Below, piece by piece: positions 31,647-41,279 of a DNA stretch of 64,000 nucleotides. The translations under genes were made by a program, and so were the position numbers. How positions within the stretch are numbered: position 1 is the first letter of the stretch; each line of letters begins with the position of its first letter. The notes beneath the pieces are model-generated. The model did not search any database and was not told the origin of the DNA. It saw nothing but the letters and a program-made list of their open reading frames with translations. The stretch lies in NCBI GenBank assembly GCA_037953745.1, contig JBAKBP010001576.1, positions 1 to 64,000 on the forward strand, read 5' to 3'. The stretch is from Lithodes maja. Its lineage: Eukaryota; Arthropoda; Malacostraca; Decapoda; Lithodidae.

Positions 31647-34600
31647 ATGAACAGCAATTGTATAACCAGCACTATGTCTAATGACTCATCATTTACGGGG
31701 GAGGATAACACGGTACAGCCTAGTAACCAGCAAGTACAACAGATGTTTAGGGAGGGGAGTGTTATAAGTGGAGAGAGGGATGCCCGGGCATTTTTGCAGA
31801 CACCTTTGACCGAACAGCGCCTGCAGGCTATTGATTGTTACGGTCTTCGCTGTTTAGCCACGGTTTTGGGGCGGGACTGTCCTGACAGTTGGCCCAAGAA
31901 GAATTTGGTGGCATGTTTGTTGGGTGATGGCGATGGGGCGGTGGGTGGAGTGGGGTCTTGGGGGGTTCCCTCCAAGCCTCCATTCCACTCTACCCCTGAG
32001 CTGGGCCCTCAGCCAGCGAGTCTTAGCACGATGCAGCAGGAGGGTTCTCAAGGGCAAGCTGGCTTACCCGTAAACACGTCTCGGTGTGGATCCCCCATTT
32101 TGTGCTCTCCCCCCCCAGGCCTGTCTCCTGAGATGTTATTTCAGCTAGAACTAGCTAAGTTTAAGCTGCAGGAGACTCAGATACAACAGGCTAGTATAGA
32201 ACGCATAGAGGTTGCTAGAATCCAAGCCAATCAGGATGCAACCAGGTACCAGGCTGAAATGGATGTCGAGAAGTCTAGAGTAGAGACCACGGGGCGTCAT
32301 CTCGGTGGTGGGCACCGGGTTACAGACTCACTTTCGCATTTAATTAAGTTAGTACCCGCATTTGATGAGACAGCAGTGACTGAGTTTTTTGCTCGTTTCG
32401 AAAAGAAGTGTCGTGAGTATGACTGGCCGGAGGTTAAATGGGCAGCATTAGTTTCATCACGTCTAGTGGGTAAGGGGTTGAAAGCCTACGATGCACTGTC
32501 ACTGGACGAGAGTGTAGTGTATGGACTGGTGAAGGAGGCTGTGCTCCGGGCCTACGAACTGCAACCCGAATCTTATAGATTGAAGTTCCGTGGCGTGAAT
32601 AAGAAGAGCGACGTCAGTTTTATGGAGCACGCACGGGACTTAACAGATGCAGGTAATAACTGGTTTCGGTCCGAGCACGCAGAGTCGGCTGAGGAAATTA
32701 AGCAACTTTTCTATCTGGAACAGTTTTACAAATGTACTGGAACCGATCTAACGCTGAACATTAAGGAAAAATGTCCCAAGACAGTAGAGGAGGCTGCCAA
32801 GATGGCAGACCTCAGATTATCATTGATTCGTGGTTGCGGTGCCGCTCAGAGGGCTGAGTCAGGGCAGAAGGGGCGCTATACCCCACCCACCAGAGTTTTC
32901 GATGATAACAAATCCTATGACACACATAACCACACTAAATGCATTGCACCTAATAACACCTACAAACACAAGCCTCTCCCGTTTACTAAAGGTCAGGCCC
33001 CTTCTTCGCCCGCACAAGGGAAGAAGCCCATTGGGGATGTGAAATGTTACAAATGTCAGAAGCTAGGCCATTATTCACGTGAGTGCCCTAGTAACACTCC
33101 CGCTAAGCCGGTGTCATTGGTTCACAGTATCGGTGTGTCTCTGAAGGCTGCAGCAACTGCCCGGGGTAGGTTGTCAGCAGCTGAGGCACACGCGGTAAAG
33201 AAGCGTACGGAAAGCTCGACACCTGTCCGGGACACTTTCTGTAGCCATCGGGGACACGGGTTTGTGAGCTGGGGGAGTGAACTACGGAGGGTTGACTTGC
33301 TGAGGGATACGGGGGCTTCGCAAACTTTGTTGAGGAACTTCACAGGGAAACCGATAAATGCGGCCAGAGTTGTTGTGGTGCAGGGTATAAATGCTACGAG
33401 GTCATACCCACTTGTGAGGTTGGAGTTGAGAGTGGGAGAGGTGTGCAGGGAGCTGGATGTAGGGATCGTTGAGTGTTTGCCAGTTGAGGGCGTTGACCTT
33501 CTTCTCGGCAACGACTTTGCGGTGCCCACTTCCGGGACTCCACCCTTAGTCGTTGCCGAGAGGGCGGCCGACGTGGATGGTGAGAATCGGGAATGGGTTG
33601 GGAGGTGCCAACAGGATGAGATGGCCTGTGTGGTAACCCGATCTCGCTCTGCGGCTCCTGCACAGCCTAGCACTCAACCTCGGGGACAGTGGAGGAAGGA
33701 TCAGGAGAAGGTTGCTAAGGGCAGGAAAAGGGACATTGATTCTGCTGCACTTCTCGGTGATTCGGTACTTGGACCTATAATAAACACGGGAGTTGACTCT
33801 GGCCCAGATATGGTGTGTAACAAGGCAGAGTTGGGTAAGACTTCGCGTGAGGCAAGAGCTGTAGCGAGAGCCACTAAGGCAGTAGAGCCTACTAGCCGGG
33901 GTAATGTCTTATTACAAAACCATCTTGATGCATTGACGCCCAGGGACATTAGTGAGCAGCAGCTGCAAGACGCTAGCCTAGCTCGTTATAGCAATGGTGC
34001 CATAGAGTTGGAGGAAGATGGGGATGCGAAGCCGGGAGATTTCTTTAGGCTCAACAGGATATTGTACCGCAGATTTCTAGACCCCAAATCGAAGTGGGAG
34101 GGCGGTGCGAGGGTAGTAGACCAGGTGGTTGTTCCAAATAAGTATAGAGAGTCCTTATTGTGTCTGGCGCATGATGTGCCGGTGGCGGGTCATTTGGGGG
34201 TAACAAAAACATTGGCGGCATTGGGCAGGTTTTTCTGGTGGCCTGGGGTCAAGGCTGATGTCTGTGCATGGGTGGCTGGGTGTGCGACCTGCCAGACAAC
34301 GGGGAAGCCTAACCAGACAATCCCGAAGGCACCTTTGTTTCCCATACCTGTCACCGGGCCTCCGTTCAGCAAAGTTGTAGTAGATTTGGTTGGCCCTTTC
34401 CCGCCTACTAGTAGTGGCAATAAATTCCTGTTGACAATCATGGATGTGGCTACGAGATATCCGGACGCATACCCCATGAGAAACGGCTCGGCAAAGGCAG
34501 TTGTTAAAAACTTATTATTGTTCTGTTCCCGTTATGGATTTCCACGTGAGGTGCAGTCAGACCAGGGGAGCAATTTTACATCCAAATTGTTCAAGCAAAC

Positions 34601-36746
34601 CCTTCAGTTGCACGGTATATGTTCTGTAGTGTCGTCAGCCTACCATCCCGAGAGTCAGGGAGTCTTGGAGCGGTGGCACTCGACCCTGAAGAGTATGCTA
34701 CGCTGTTACTGTGCAGAACATGACACTGATTGGGATTTGGGTCTGCCGTATGTTCTGTTCGCTGCACGTGAAGTCCCAGGAGAGAGCCTGGGGTTCAGTC
34801 CAAATCAACTAGTCTTTGGCCATAATGTGAGAGGACCTTTAAGTATGGTGAAAGAGATCTGGGAGGGCGAAGAGAAGCCGGGGTCTGTACTTAAATATAT
34901 CCTTGAGAGCCGGGAGAGACTTATAGGTTGCATGGCAGCGGCAGGTAATAACTTGGTTAATGCACAGGCGGTCATGAAGCACCAGTATGACGCCAAGGTG
35001 AAGCTTCGGGAGTTTTCGGTGGGTCAGGAGGTAATGTTGCTTTTACCTTTGCCTGGACACCCCCTTTCTGCCAAGTTTATTGGGCCGTATGTGGTGGCTA
35101 AGAAACTGTCCGACCTTGATTATCTCGTTGCAACACCTGACCGTAGGAAAAAACATCAGTTATGTCATGTTAACCTCATGAAAGAGTATGTGAGACGCCC
35201 CTCAGAGCCTCTCACTGTCCCTGTGCTGGCCTGCAACGGCCAGGGTGGAGAAGGAGGTGGGGACAGTCATGCTGCTGAGGAGGATAGCTGGGACTGTGTC
35301 ATTTCCGCGGAACAGTGGGCGGGGAATACTGAACAAGAGGCTAGGCAAGCTGTAAGTCACCTGCCTGAGCACCAGGGTGCTGCTGTCCTAGGCCTGTTCA
35401 GGTCATACCCCTCTGTTTTCGCCGAACACCCAGGTCTCACTACTCGGGTAACGCACGACGTGGACGTCGGTGATAATGTGCCCTTCAAGTCAGTGCCCTA
35501 CCGTGTGCCCCCGGTAAAGTTGCCAGCTTTACGGGAGGAGTTAAAGTACATGGTTGAGAGAGGGATGATCACTGAAGGTTATGTGAAGTGGACATCACCC
35601 GTCACGTTGCAGCCAAAACCTGACGGCAAGGTGCGGTTCTGCATAGATTTTCGTAGGCTAAATGGCTTGACCACTACCAACCCTTACCCTTTGCCTCGAG
35701 TTGACGACAGCGTGGACAAGATAGGGAATGCAGAGTACCTTACTAAAATTGATCTTGTAAAAGGCTACTGGCAAGTACCCCTGTCGGACCGAGCTAAGCA
35801 AGTTTGTGGTTTTGTGGTAGATGGCAAGACCTACCAATGTAACGTAATGCCTTATGGGCTTAAGAACGCACCTGCCACGTTTCAGAACCTGATGAACGAT
35901 ATTTGTGACGAAATCCCTAACTGCACGGTCTACCTTGATGACGTGATAGTGTATGATGACAATTTTGAAAATCACCTAAGGCACTTAGAGACCCTGTTTG
36001 GGAAGTTGCACGATGCTGGGCTGGTGGTGAACCTGAGGAAGTGCGAGTTTGTAAAGGCTACTGTGCAGTATCTTGGCTTCGTGGTCGGGTTAGGCCGGGT
36101 GTGCCCCCCCCTGAGCAAGATACAGGCTATCAATATGTTTCCCAGGCCCACCACTAAGCGCCAGGTCATGCGGTTCCTAGGTATGATAGGCTATTATAGG
36201 CGCTTCATCCGGGGATACTCTACTGTCTTAGCACCGTTAACTGATCTACTGTCGAAGTCAGTGAAGTTCTGTTGGGCTGCGGAGTGTCAGAGGGCTTTCG
36301 ACCTAGTCAAGCACCTGCTGTGTACACATCCGATTTTGAGAGCCCCAGACTTCTCCAGGAGTTTTCAGCTGGCGACTGATGCCAGCGGTGTGGGTGCCGG
36401 GGCAGTGTTACTGCAGACTGATTCCGAGGGCTTGGAACACCCAGTGAGCTTCTTTTCTCGCAAGTTTAATTCGGCACAAAGGAATTACTCGACTATAGAG
36501 AAGGAGCTTCTTGCTATCGTTTTGTCGCTCAAACATTTCGAAGTTTATGTTCCAGCCTACGGCCCGGTAGTGACGATTTATACGGACCATCATCCCTTGA
36601 AATTCCTAAATCAGTTTCACAATCGGAATATGCGGTTGACCAGGTGGTCCCTAATGCTCCAAGAGTATAATCTCAACATTCAGCATATTGCCGGGAGTGA
36701 GAACGTGATAGCAGATTGTCTATCAAGGGTTGATGATCCAGGATAG
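31647..36746 (+). CDS. Gag-pol polyprotein, Ty3/gypsy with integrase before RT
   Basis: 1699 residues, uninterrupted. Order: capsid-type Gag (LSHLIKLVPAFDETAV near 229), zinc knuckle CYKCQKLGHYSREC near 467, aspartic protease DTGAS near 554 with LLLGNDFA near 618, then integrase: HHCC zinc domain (HLGVTKTLAALGRFFWWPG to CATC, about 840-882) and DD35E core near D913, D972 (SDQGSNF) and E1008 (GVLERWH). Reverse transcriptase follows (PKPDGKVRFCIDFRRLN near 1325, YLDDVIVY near 1429), then RNase H (LATDAS near 1575, YTDHHPLKFL near 1645, IADCLSR near 1688). Integrase upstream of RT is the Gmr1-clade arrangement, unlike ordinary Ty3/gypsy. All catalytic residues look intact. The start ATG at 31647 follows a T-run; a second ATG at 31674 is possible. 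Confidence 0.93.
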   Translation: MNSNCITSTMSNDSSFTGEDNTVQPSNQQVQQMFREGSVISGERDARAFLQTPLTEQRLQAIDCYGLRCLATVLGRDCPDSWPKKNLVACLLGDGDGAVGGVGSWGVPSKPPFHSTPELGPQPASLSTMQQEGSQGQAGLPVNTSRCGSPILCSPPPGLSPEMLFQLELAKFKLQETQIQQASIERIEVARIQANQDATRYQAEMDVEKSRVETTGRHLGGGHRVTDSLSHLIKLVPAFDETAVTEFFARFEKKCREYDWPEVKWAALVSSRLVGKGLKAYDALSLDESVVYGLVKEAVLRAYELQPESYRLKFRGVNKKSDVSFMEHARDLTDAGNNWFRSEHAESAEEIKQLFYLEQFYKCTGTDLTLNIKEKCPKTVEEAAKMADLRLSLIRGCGAAQRAESGQKGRYTPPTRVFDDNKSYDTHNHTKCIAPNNTYKHKPLPFTKGQAPSSPAQGKKPIGDVKCYKCQKLGHYSRECPSNTPAKPVSLVHSIGVSLKAAATARGRLSAAEAHAVKKRTESSTPVRDTFCSHRGHGFVSWGSELRRVDLLRDTGASQTLLRNFTGKPINAARVVVVQGINATRSYPLVRLELRVGEVCRELDVGIVECLPVEGVDLLLGNDFAVPTSGTPPLVVAERAADVDGENREWVGRCQQDEMACVVTRSRSAAPAQPSTQPRGQWRKDQEKVAKGRKRDIDSAALLGDSVLGPIINTGVDSGPDMVCNKAELGKTSREARAVARATKAVEPTSRGNVLLQNHLDALTPRDISEQQLQDASLARYSNGAIELEEDGDAKPGDFFRLNRILYRRFLDPKSKWEGGARVVDQVVVPNKYRESLLCLAHDVPVAGHLGVTKTLAALGRFFWWPGVKADVCAWVAGCATCQTTGKPNQTIPKAPLFPIPVTGPPFSKVVVDLVGPFPPTSSGNKFLLTIMDVATRYPDAYPMRNGSAKAVVKNLLLFCSRYGFPREVQSDQGSNFTSKLFKQTLQLHGICSVVSSAYHPESQGVLERWHSTLKSMLRCYCAEHDTDWDLGLPYVLFAAREVPGESLGFSPNQLVFGHNVRGPLSMVKEIWEGEEKPGSVLKYILESRERLIGCMAAAGNNLVNAQAVMKHQYDAKVKLREFSVGQEVMLLLPLPGHPLSAKFIGPYVVAKKLSDLDYLVATPDRRKKHQLCHVNLMKEYVRRPSEPLTVPVLACNGQGGEGGGDSHAAEEDSWDCVISAEQWAGNTEQEARQAVSHLPEHQGAAVLGLFRSYPSVFAEHPGLTTRVTHDVDVGDNVPFKSVPYRVPPVKLPALREELKYMVERGMITEGYVKWTSPVTLQPKPDGKVRFCIDFRRLNGLTTTNPYPLPRVDDSVDKIGNAEYLTKIDLVKGYWQVPLSDRAKQVCGFVVDGKTYQCNVMPYGLKNAPATFQNLMNDICDEIPNCTVYLDDVIVYDDNFENHLRHLETLFGKLHDAGLVVNLRKCEFVKATVQYLGFVVGLGRVCPPLSKIQAINMFPRPTTKRQVMRFLGMIGYYRRFIRGYSTVLAPLTDLLSKSVKFCWAAECQRAFDLVKHLLCTHPILRAPDFSRSFQLATDASGVGAGAVLLQTDSEGLEHPVSFFSRKFNSAQRNYSTIEKELLAIVLSLKHFEVYVPAYGPVVTIYTDHHPLKFLNQFHNRNMRLTRWSLMLQEYNLNIQHIAGSENVIADCLSRVDDPG

Positions 36747-37018
36747 TCGTGCACGGTGTGTGGGTTGAGCAGGAGTAAAATTAGGCTATCATAACGCCGT
36801 CCAAAAAGATTATAAAACAATAAAATAAACGAGAATTTTTTTTTTTAGTTTTGTAAGTCTTTATTGTTGTAGCATGATGCATGCGATATTATGTTTTATG
36901 TATAATTCACACTTCAGTTGTTGTGCACCTTTTGCAATTAGTGGCAGCTAAGGGTAGCAGGTCGGTTGGTTGCCTGTCAGATTTTGATAATGCTTCTAAG
37001 GTCGATTATCTAAAATCT

Positions 37019-37028
37019 TGGGGGGGGC
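37019..37028 (+). promoter_or_regulatory. Polypurine tract
   Basis: G-run (GGGGGGGGGC) immediately before the 3' LTR start TGTGACGC, the expected plus-strand primer position. Confidence 0.7.
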
Positions 37029-38855
37029 TGTGACGCACCCAGTGCGTGGCAACTTAACCTGATTGTACTCCTTGGTACTCCACTGTGCCGCCGCGGTGCG
37101 GTGCCGCGGTGCCGCTGTGCCGCTGTGCCGTGCTGGCTGCTTATATTGAGTGTGACAACGTATAACTATGTTCTTTGTATCTCTGCAAAGGTCTCGTCAT
37201 GTGCTAACCAGTGGTGGGTTTTGTTTTAAGCCATGTCGAGACCTTCCATTTAATATGTAGTATCAATAGAGAAGTTGATAGATAAGACAATAGGAATTCA
37301 GAGAGAGAGAGTGAGTTAGACTTCAGAGCGAGAGGGTAGCAATGCGCCGCGCTGCCGGGGGGGTGGTTGCCAGACGTATGGACCGGTTGGCAGCCCTGCG
37401 CTTATAGCTAGGTGCGACAGGGTTGGTAGTCCATTGCCGCCTGCATATGCTGCCTGGGTTGCCCATGTTGTCGTACTGCACATTGCCTGGAGGCTCGCTG
37501 TGTGTTCCATGATCAGGTTGCCTAGAACCTTTGAGATTCTAACATCCCTTGCCCTCTCTCCCAATTTCTCACGGTTGCACTCTTTCTCTCTGACGACATT
37601 ACTCTCATTTCATTCTTCTCTCTATTTAAATGCATAACCTTCCCTTGAGGTCCTAAAGGAGTTTCAGCACTCACCTCTCGTATTACTCTTAGGACAAGCA
37701 TATATTTACATGTATTAGATTTAAGGGGTTAATGTGAACAGCGATCTTCTTGATGAGGATAGTTGGTGAACGTTCTACATGTTCACGAGTTATATGCCCA
37801 GCTCATCATCCAATTTGTGACTAGACTAGTGCCATGTGTAAGAGCCCGACCATGCCCAGGAGTTGTCTGTAGAGGGGCGAGGACTTAGCCTTGATTTGCC
37901 TACCGAGCCAGGAGCGAGTGCAGTACCAGAGACTACAGCTCGCTCGTAGTGCCGGTATAGTAGAGTAACGTAATTTATCTGTCCTTGTGTTCTCTGCAGT
38001 CTTTTCCTGGGTTCTCGCTTTCGGTGCTGGGACTCGTTGTTCCTGTGACTTGGCCTGCTAGCTAGAACACATGGGGATGATGAGTGGGTGATATCTTTAT
38101 TTTACTATGCATTGCAGCTCTCTTTAAGTATATGTATGTAACACTTTACAATACACATTACTCACACACAAGACAACACTATTAATACTTTCATGTATCA
38201 ATTAACTGCACTGTCGTTTTGCTGCTGTGTCCGGAGTTCCGTTGCGTAGGGCGCATACGGACTCAGAGGGGAGACAGAGTGAGAGAAGCGAAGTAGCCTA
38301 TGCGGTAGTAGGCTACCGGCGCAGTACTGTTGCCTGCAACCTTTTAGTTATTCCAAGTATAGATTCATTATTATAATAAGTGACTACTATTTATGTTCCT
38401 TCCATGTGTATTATTAGGTATCTACTGGATCATGAACATCTTGTATGCTACATGCTAGTGCATGTTAGTAGGGGACAGTTATTCTAGTGCACGCGCTTTC
38501 AAGTAGGCGTGTACATTTGTCATTTAGCATTTCACTGTCATACCTTTAGCCTGCTTCTATTCTACATTATTAGAGGCTTAATATTAACGTAGTTTCTTGA
38601 GTATTGCATTTCTTTAGTCATAACGTAACCTATAAATGTCTGAGGGAGTTTAGCCTCATAGCCTACCCCTGTTGTACACTTTCGCCGAGTTAAGGTACCT
38701 CGTTACCATAGACGATAACTCTGTAGGGCGTTGGTGCTTTTGTTGTCTGGAGCATATAGTATTTGGGACTGGAATCGAGCGTGTCGTTGTCACATAAGCC
38801 ATTTCTGTCCTACGATCAAGAATCCCGAATATGTATTGCCGATCCAGCCGTAACA
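37029..38855 (+). repeat. 3' LTR of the intact element
   Basis: 1827 bp, identical by eye to the 5' LTR except for 13 extra bp in the GCGGTGCCGCGG repeat near 37091-37130. Confidence 0.92.
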
Positions 38856-39060
38856 ATACCCATCTCGCCTTGTACCATTTTTGCCAACCCCAGATGGGAC
38901 GTCACAACGTCGTCCACTTATTCCAGGTACCTATTTACAGCTAGGTGAACTGAGACTAACACATGAAAGGAAACAAGCCCAATTTGTCTCCGCCCGGCCG
39001 GGGATTGAACCCCGGCCCCTCGTGTGTGAGACGAGAGCTCTACCACTAGGCTACGGGCTG
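38856..39060 (-). mobile_element. tRNA-Val SINE copy 4, head part
   Basis: Continues the SINE split at 29587: target duplication ATAC, then the core and the tRNA-like head ending GGGCTG at 39060. Confidence 0.8.
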
Positions 39061-39212
39061 AGTGAGTGTATGTGTGTGTGTGAGAGAGGGAGATATAGTG
39101 AGAGAGAGAGAGAACGAGAGGGAGATGTAAGGTAGGGTGAGATGAGTGCTAGCCAAATAGACAAACATGCGCGGAAATACTGTATGTAAACATATATAGT
39201 TAGAGAGGCAGT

Positions 39213-39213
39213 G

Positions 39214-39248
<35 letters not shown>

Positions 39249-39322
39249 TTAGCCTCATATCAATTCGCTGTTATGTCTGAAAATGGGAACGCTGATATGT
39301 AATTTGGTAGATCATTATGCTA

Positions 39323-39388
<66 letters not shown>
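39213..39388. repeat. (CA)n and (GT)n microsatellites, A' copy
   Basis: Same loci as 7484-7660, with a shorter CA run and a longer GT run. Confidence 0.95.
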
Positions 39389-39390
<2 letters not shown>

Positions 39391-39535
39391 TGCAAGGGTA
39401 TATGCGTATGCACAATCAATCAATCTCTATCTATCTAACTGTATCTAAAGAGAGAAGCATAGTGAAATAATACTGCTGGGCCAAACAAATGTATTAAAGC
39501 TGCTCTGGTGAACGGAAGTGCATTTAAATACTGGG

Positions 39536-39785
39536 AGTAGGAGGAGGGGGTGGACGGTATTGGCTAAGGCAGAGGAGGAGGAGGGATGAAAGATGAGGAG
39601 GGAGAGGAAGGAAGGAGGAATAGGAGATCAAAGGAAAGAGGAAGAAAAAGAAGAGATGAAGGAGGAGGAGGAAGAGAAGGGGGAAGAGGAGAAGGGGGAA
39701 GAGGAGAAGGAGGAAGAGCAGGAGGAGGAAGAGCAGGAGGGCAGAAGGGGGAAGAGGAGGAGGAGGGATGAAACAAGAGGAAACT
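39536..39785. repeat. Polypurine tract, A' copy
   Basis: Matches 7806-8035 with additional GGAAGAGGAGAAGG-type units. Confidence 0.9.
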
Positions 39786-39845
39786 AAAAAATGTATTATG
39801 AAATAAATATACAGACCAAAAACCAAGCAGTACCCCCTCAATAAT

Positions 39846-40057
39846 GTTACCCCTTCAGTACCGGTGCCGTCCTTTTAACTTTATTCTGGCAACTATTAGA
39901 CGATTTTATTCAGTTTTAAAAGGGCCTCCAGCATCTAACAGGCTTGGAACTATCTCCCTTAACCCTTTATGCTACCACAGATCCTTCTTAAACTACATAA
40001 CATCGTCAAAATATAGCTAACATAATGAAATATACATCGCCGGTAAAGAAGGGTTAA
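39846..40057. mobile_element. TTAA-type MITE, A' copy
   Basis: Counterpart of 8093-8303 with the same ends. Confidence 0.65.
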
Positions 40058-40440
40058 GGGGAGGTTTTTAGTTTGGTCTCTAGATATCCATCAAGCTTAA
40101 GATTACACCCCCCTTGAGCCCCTTTCAAGATGAATTTGTACATTTTCCGGTAGAAAAATATCCCGGCTGAAAGCCGGTTCCTCTTAAATTACAGGCTCCC
40201 CAGGATATAATCGACACTTAAATTGAACGAAAGGTCTTAAAATTGACAGAAATGGGTTGAAAGTTCTTAAAATCATCAAACTAATGGGGCGAACGTCTTA
40301 AACATAGAAAAGCAATGGGGCTAAACATGAGGGAGAAGAAGCAATGGGGCTAAACATGAGGGAGAAGAAGCAATGGGGCTAAACATGAGGGAGAAAGGAG
40401 TCAAGAAAAAACTCCCTCAAGTGGAAATCTCCCCTTAAAT
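40058..40440 (-). repeat. Interspersed repeat, A' copy with internal triplication
   Basis: Counterpart of 8304-8640. A 28-bp segment starting GCAATGGGGCTAAAC occurs three times in tandem at about 40312-40395 but once in block A. Confidence 0.75.
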
Positions 40441-40558
40441 ATACGTAAAGGTTATTAGGTTTAGCTGTAATATAAAACTGAAGGTATTAAATTGGGTTTG
40501 ACTCTAAGAGTTTATCTAGGGTTTATTGTAATCTGCTGAATCACAATATATTTAGTCC

Positions 40559-41235
40559 TTAACCCTTTCTGTACCTGTGACAAATGTTATTCCATCTATT
40601 TTTATACGATTTTGTGCAGTTTAGGAATGATCTGTGGTTGTTGTTGTTCCCCAAGCTGCCTGGCCGAACAGCCCCAAGGCCCCGAGCAAGGCCAAGGCTA
40701 TACCCAAGCGCCCCAACGGAACCCTCCCTGCCGACCACAATAAAGCCTGGGTGACCGAAGCCACTCCATGGCGAGGAGCTGAGGAGGGTGCGGAAACGCC
40801 CAGGAAACCAAAGCCCCACCCAGGGCCCTGTGCCCCTCAGCAATAATGAAGAGAAAGTTGAGGGGCAAAGGAAAAATGTGACGCTTTGGCTTCCAATCTT
40901 GGTAGATTGGGAGGTCAATCCACGGAAGAGACGCCGTCACTTGAGATCTAGAAAATATATAAGTAAAAGGAACAGTCAGAGTAAGCTATGGGTATGGCAG
41001 AGATCGCTCAGCTCTCACTCTGATAGACCAGCCCATCACCACATGACTAGAACCCAATTCTTTCGGCATCAGCTAGGAAAGGCCCTAGAAAGCCGCCTTT
41101 GGCGGGGGGATAGCTCCCCTATTTCAACCCCTTTCGGGATTGGGCACCCGCCCTGTGGTAGTAAATAGGGTTTAGTGAGATGAGATAGTTCGAAGCCTGT
41201 TAATTGCTGCAGGTCCTTTTAAAGCCGAGTACACA
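40559..41235. mobile_element. TTAA-type MITE interrupted by a retro-insert
   Basis: Counterpart of 8745-8903. After GATCTGTGGT it is interrupted at 40639-41152, then resumes AGTAAATAGGGTTTAGTGAG. Confidence 0.7.
40639..41152 (-). mobile_element. 514-bp retro-insert sharing a LINE 3' tail
   Basis: Absent from block A and flanked by CTGTGGT (40632-40638 and 41153-41159). The minus strand ends GGCTGTTCGGCCAGGCAGCT followed by GGGGAACAACAACAA. That is almost the same 3' end as the LINE at 52423-54001, on which the tail codes for GLFGQAA. Upstream sequence shows no similarity to that LINE. Either a SINE-like element borrowing the LINE tail or a diverged 5'-truncated relative. Confidence 0.75.
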
Positions 41236-41279
41236 GTCTTGTCTTATATATATATATGTATACAGTATACCGTATATAT

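Larger units (their letters stand above)
29588..38855 (+). mobile_element. Intact Ty3/gypsy LTR retrotransposon, Gmr1-like order
   Basis: 9268 bp with TG...CA LTRs, a 4-bp target duplication ATAC (29584-29587 and 38856-38859), a primer-binding site starting TGGCGACCTTGC at 31405, one gag-pol frame and a G-rich polypurine tract before the 3' LTR. The only LTR difference I see is a 13-bp GC-rich repeat indel, so insertion is recent. It sits inside the SINE of block A', and the A copy is empty at this site. Confidence 0.9.
26091..41250. repeat. Duplicated block A' (partner of 3651-8960)
   Basis: Second copy of block A, same strand and order, expanded by the Ty3/gypsy element 29588-38855 and the insert 40639-41152. 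It runs from a TA microsatellite to another TA-rich stretch just before the second LTR element. Confidence 0.9.

Noticed and set aside
40559..40918. 119-codon minus-strand frame around 40700
   Set aside because: Spans a retro-insert junction inside a MITE; composition comes from the insert's LINE-like tail.
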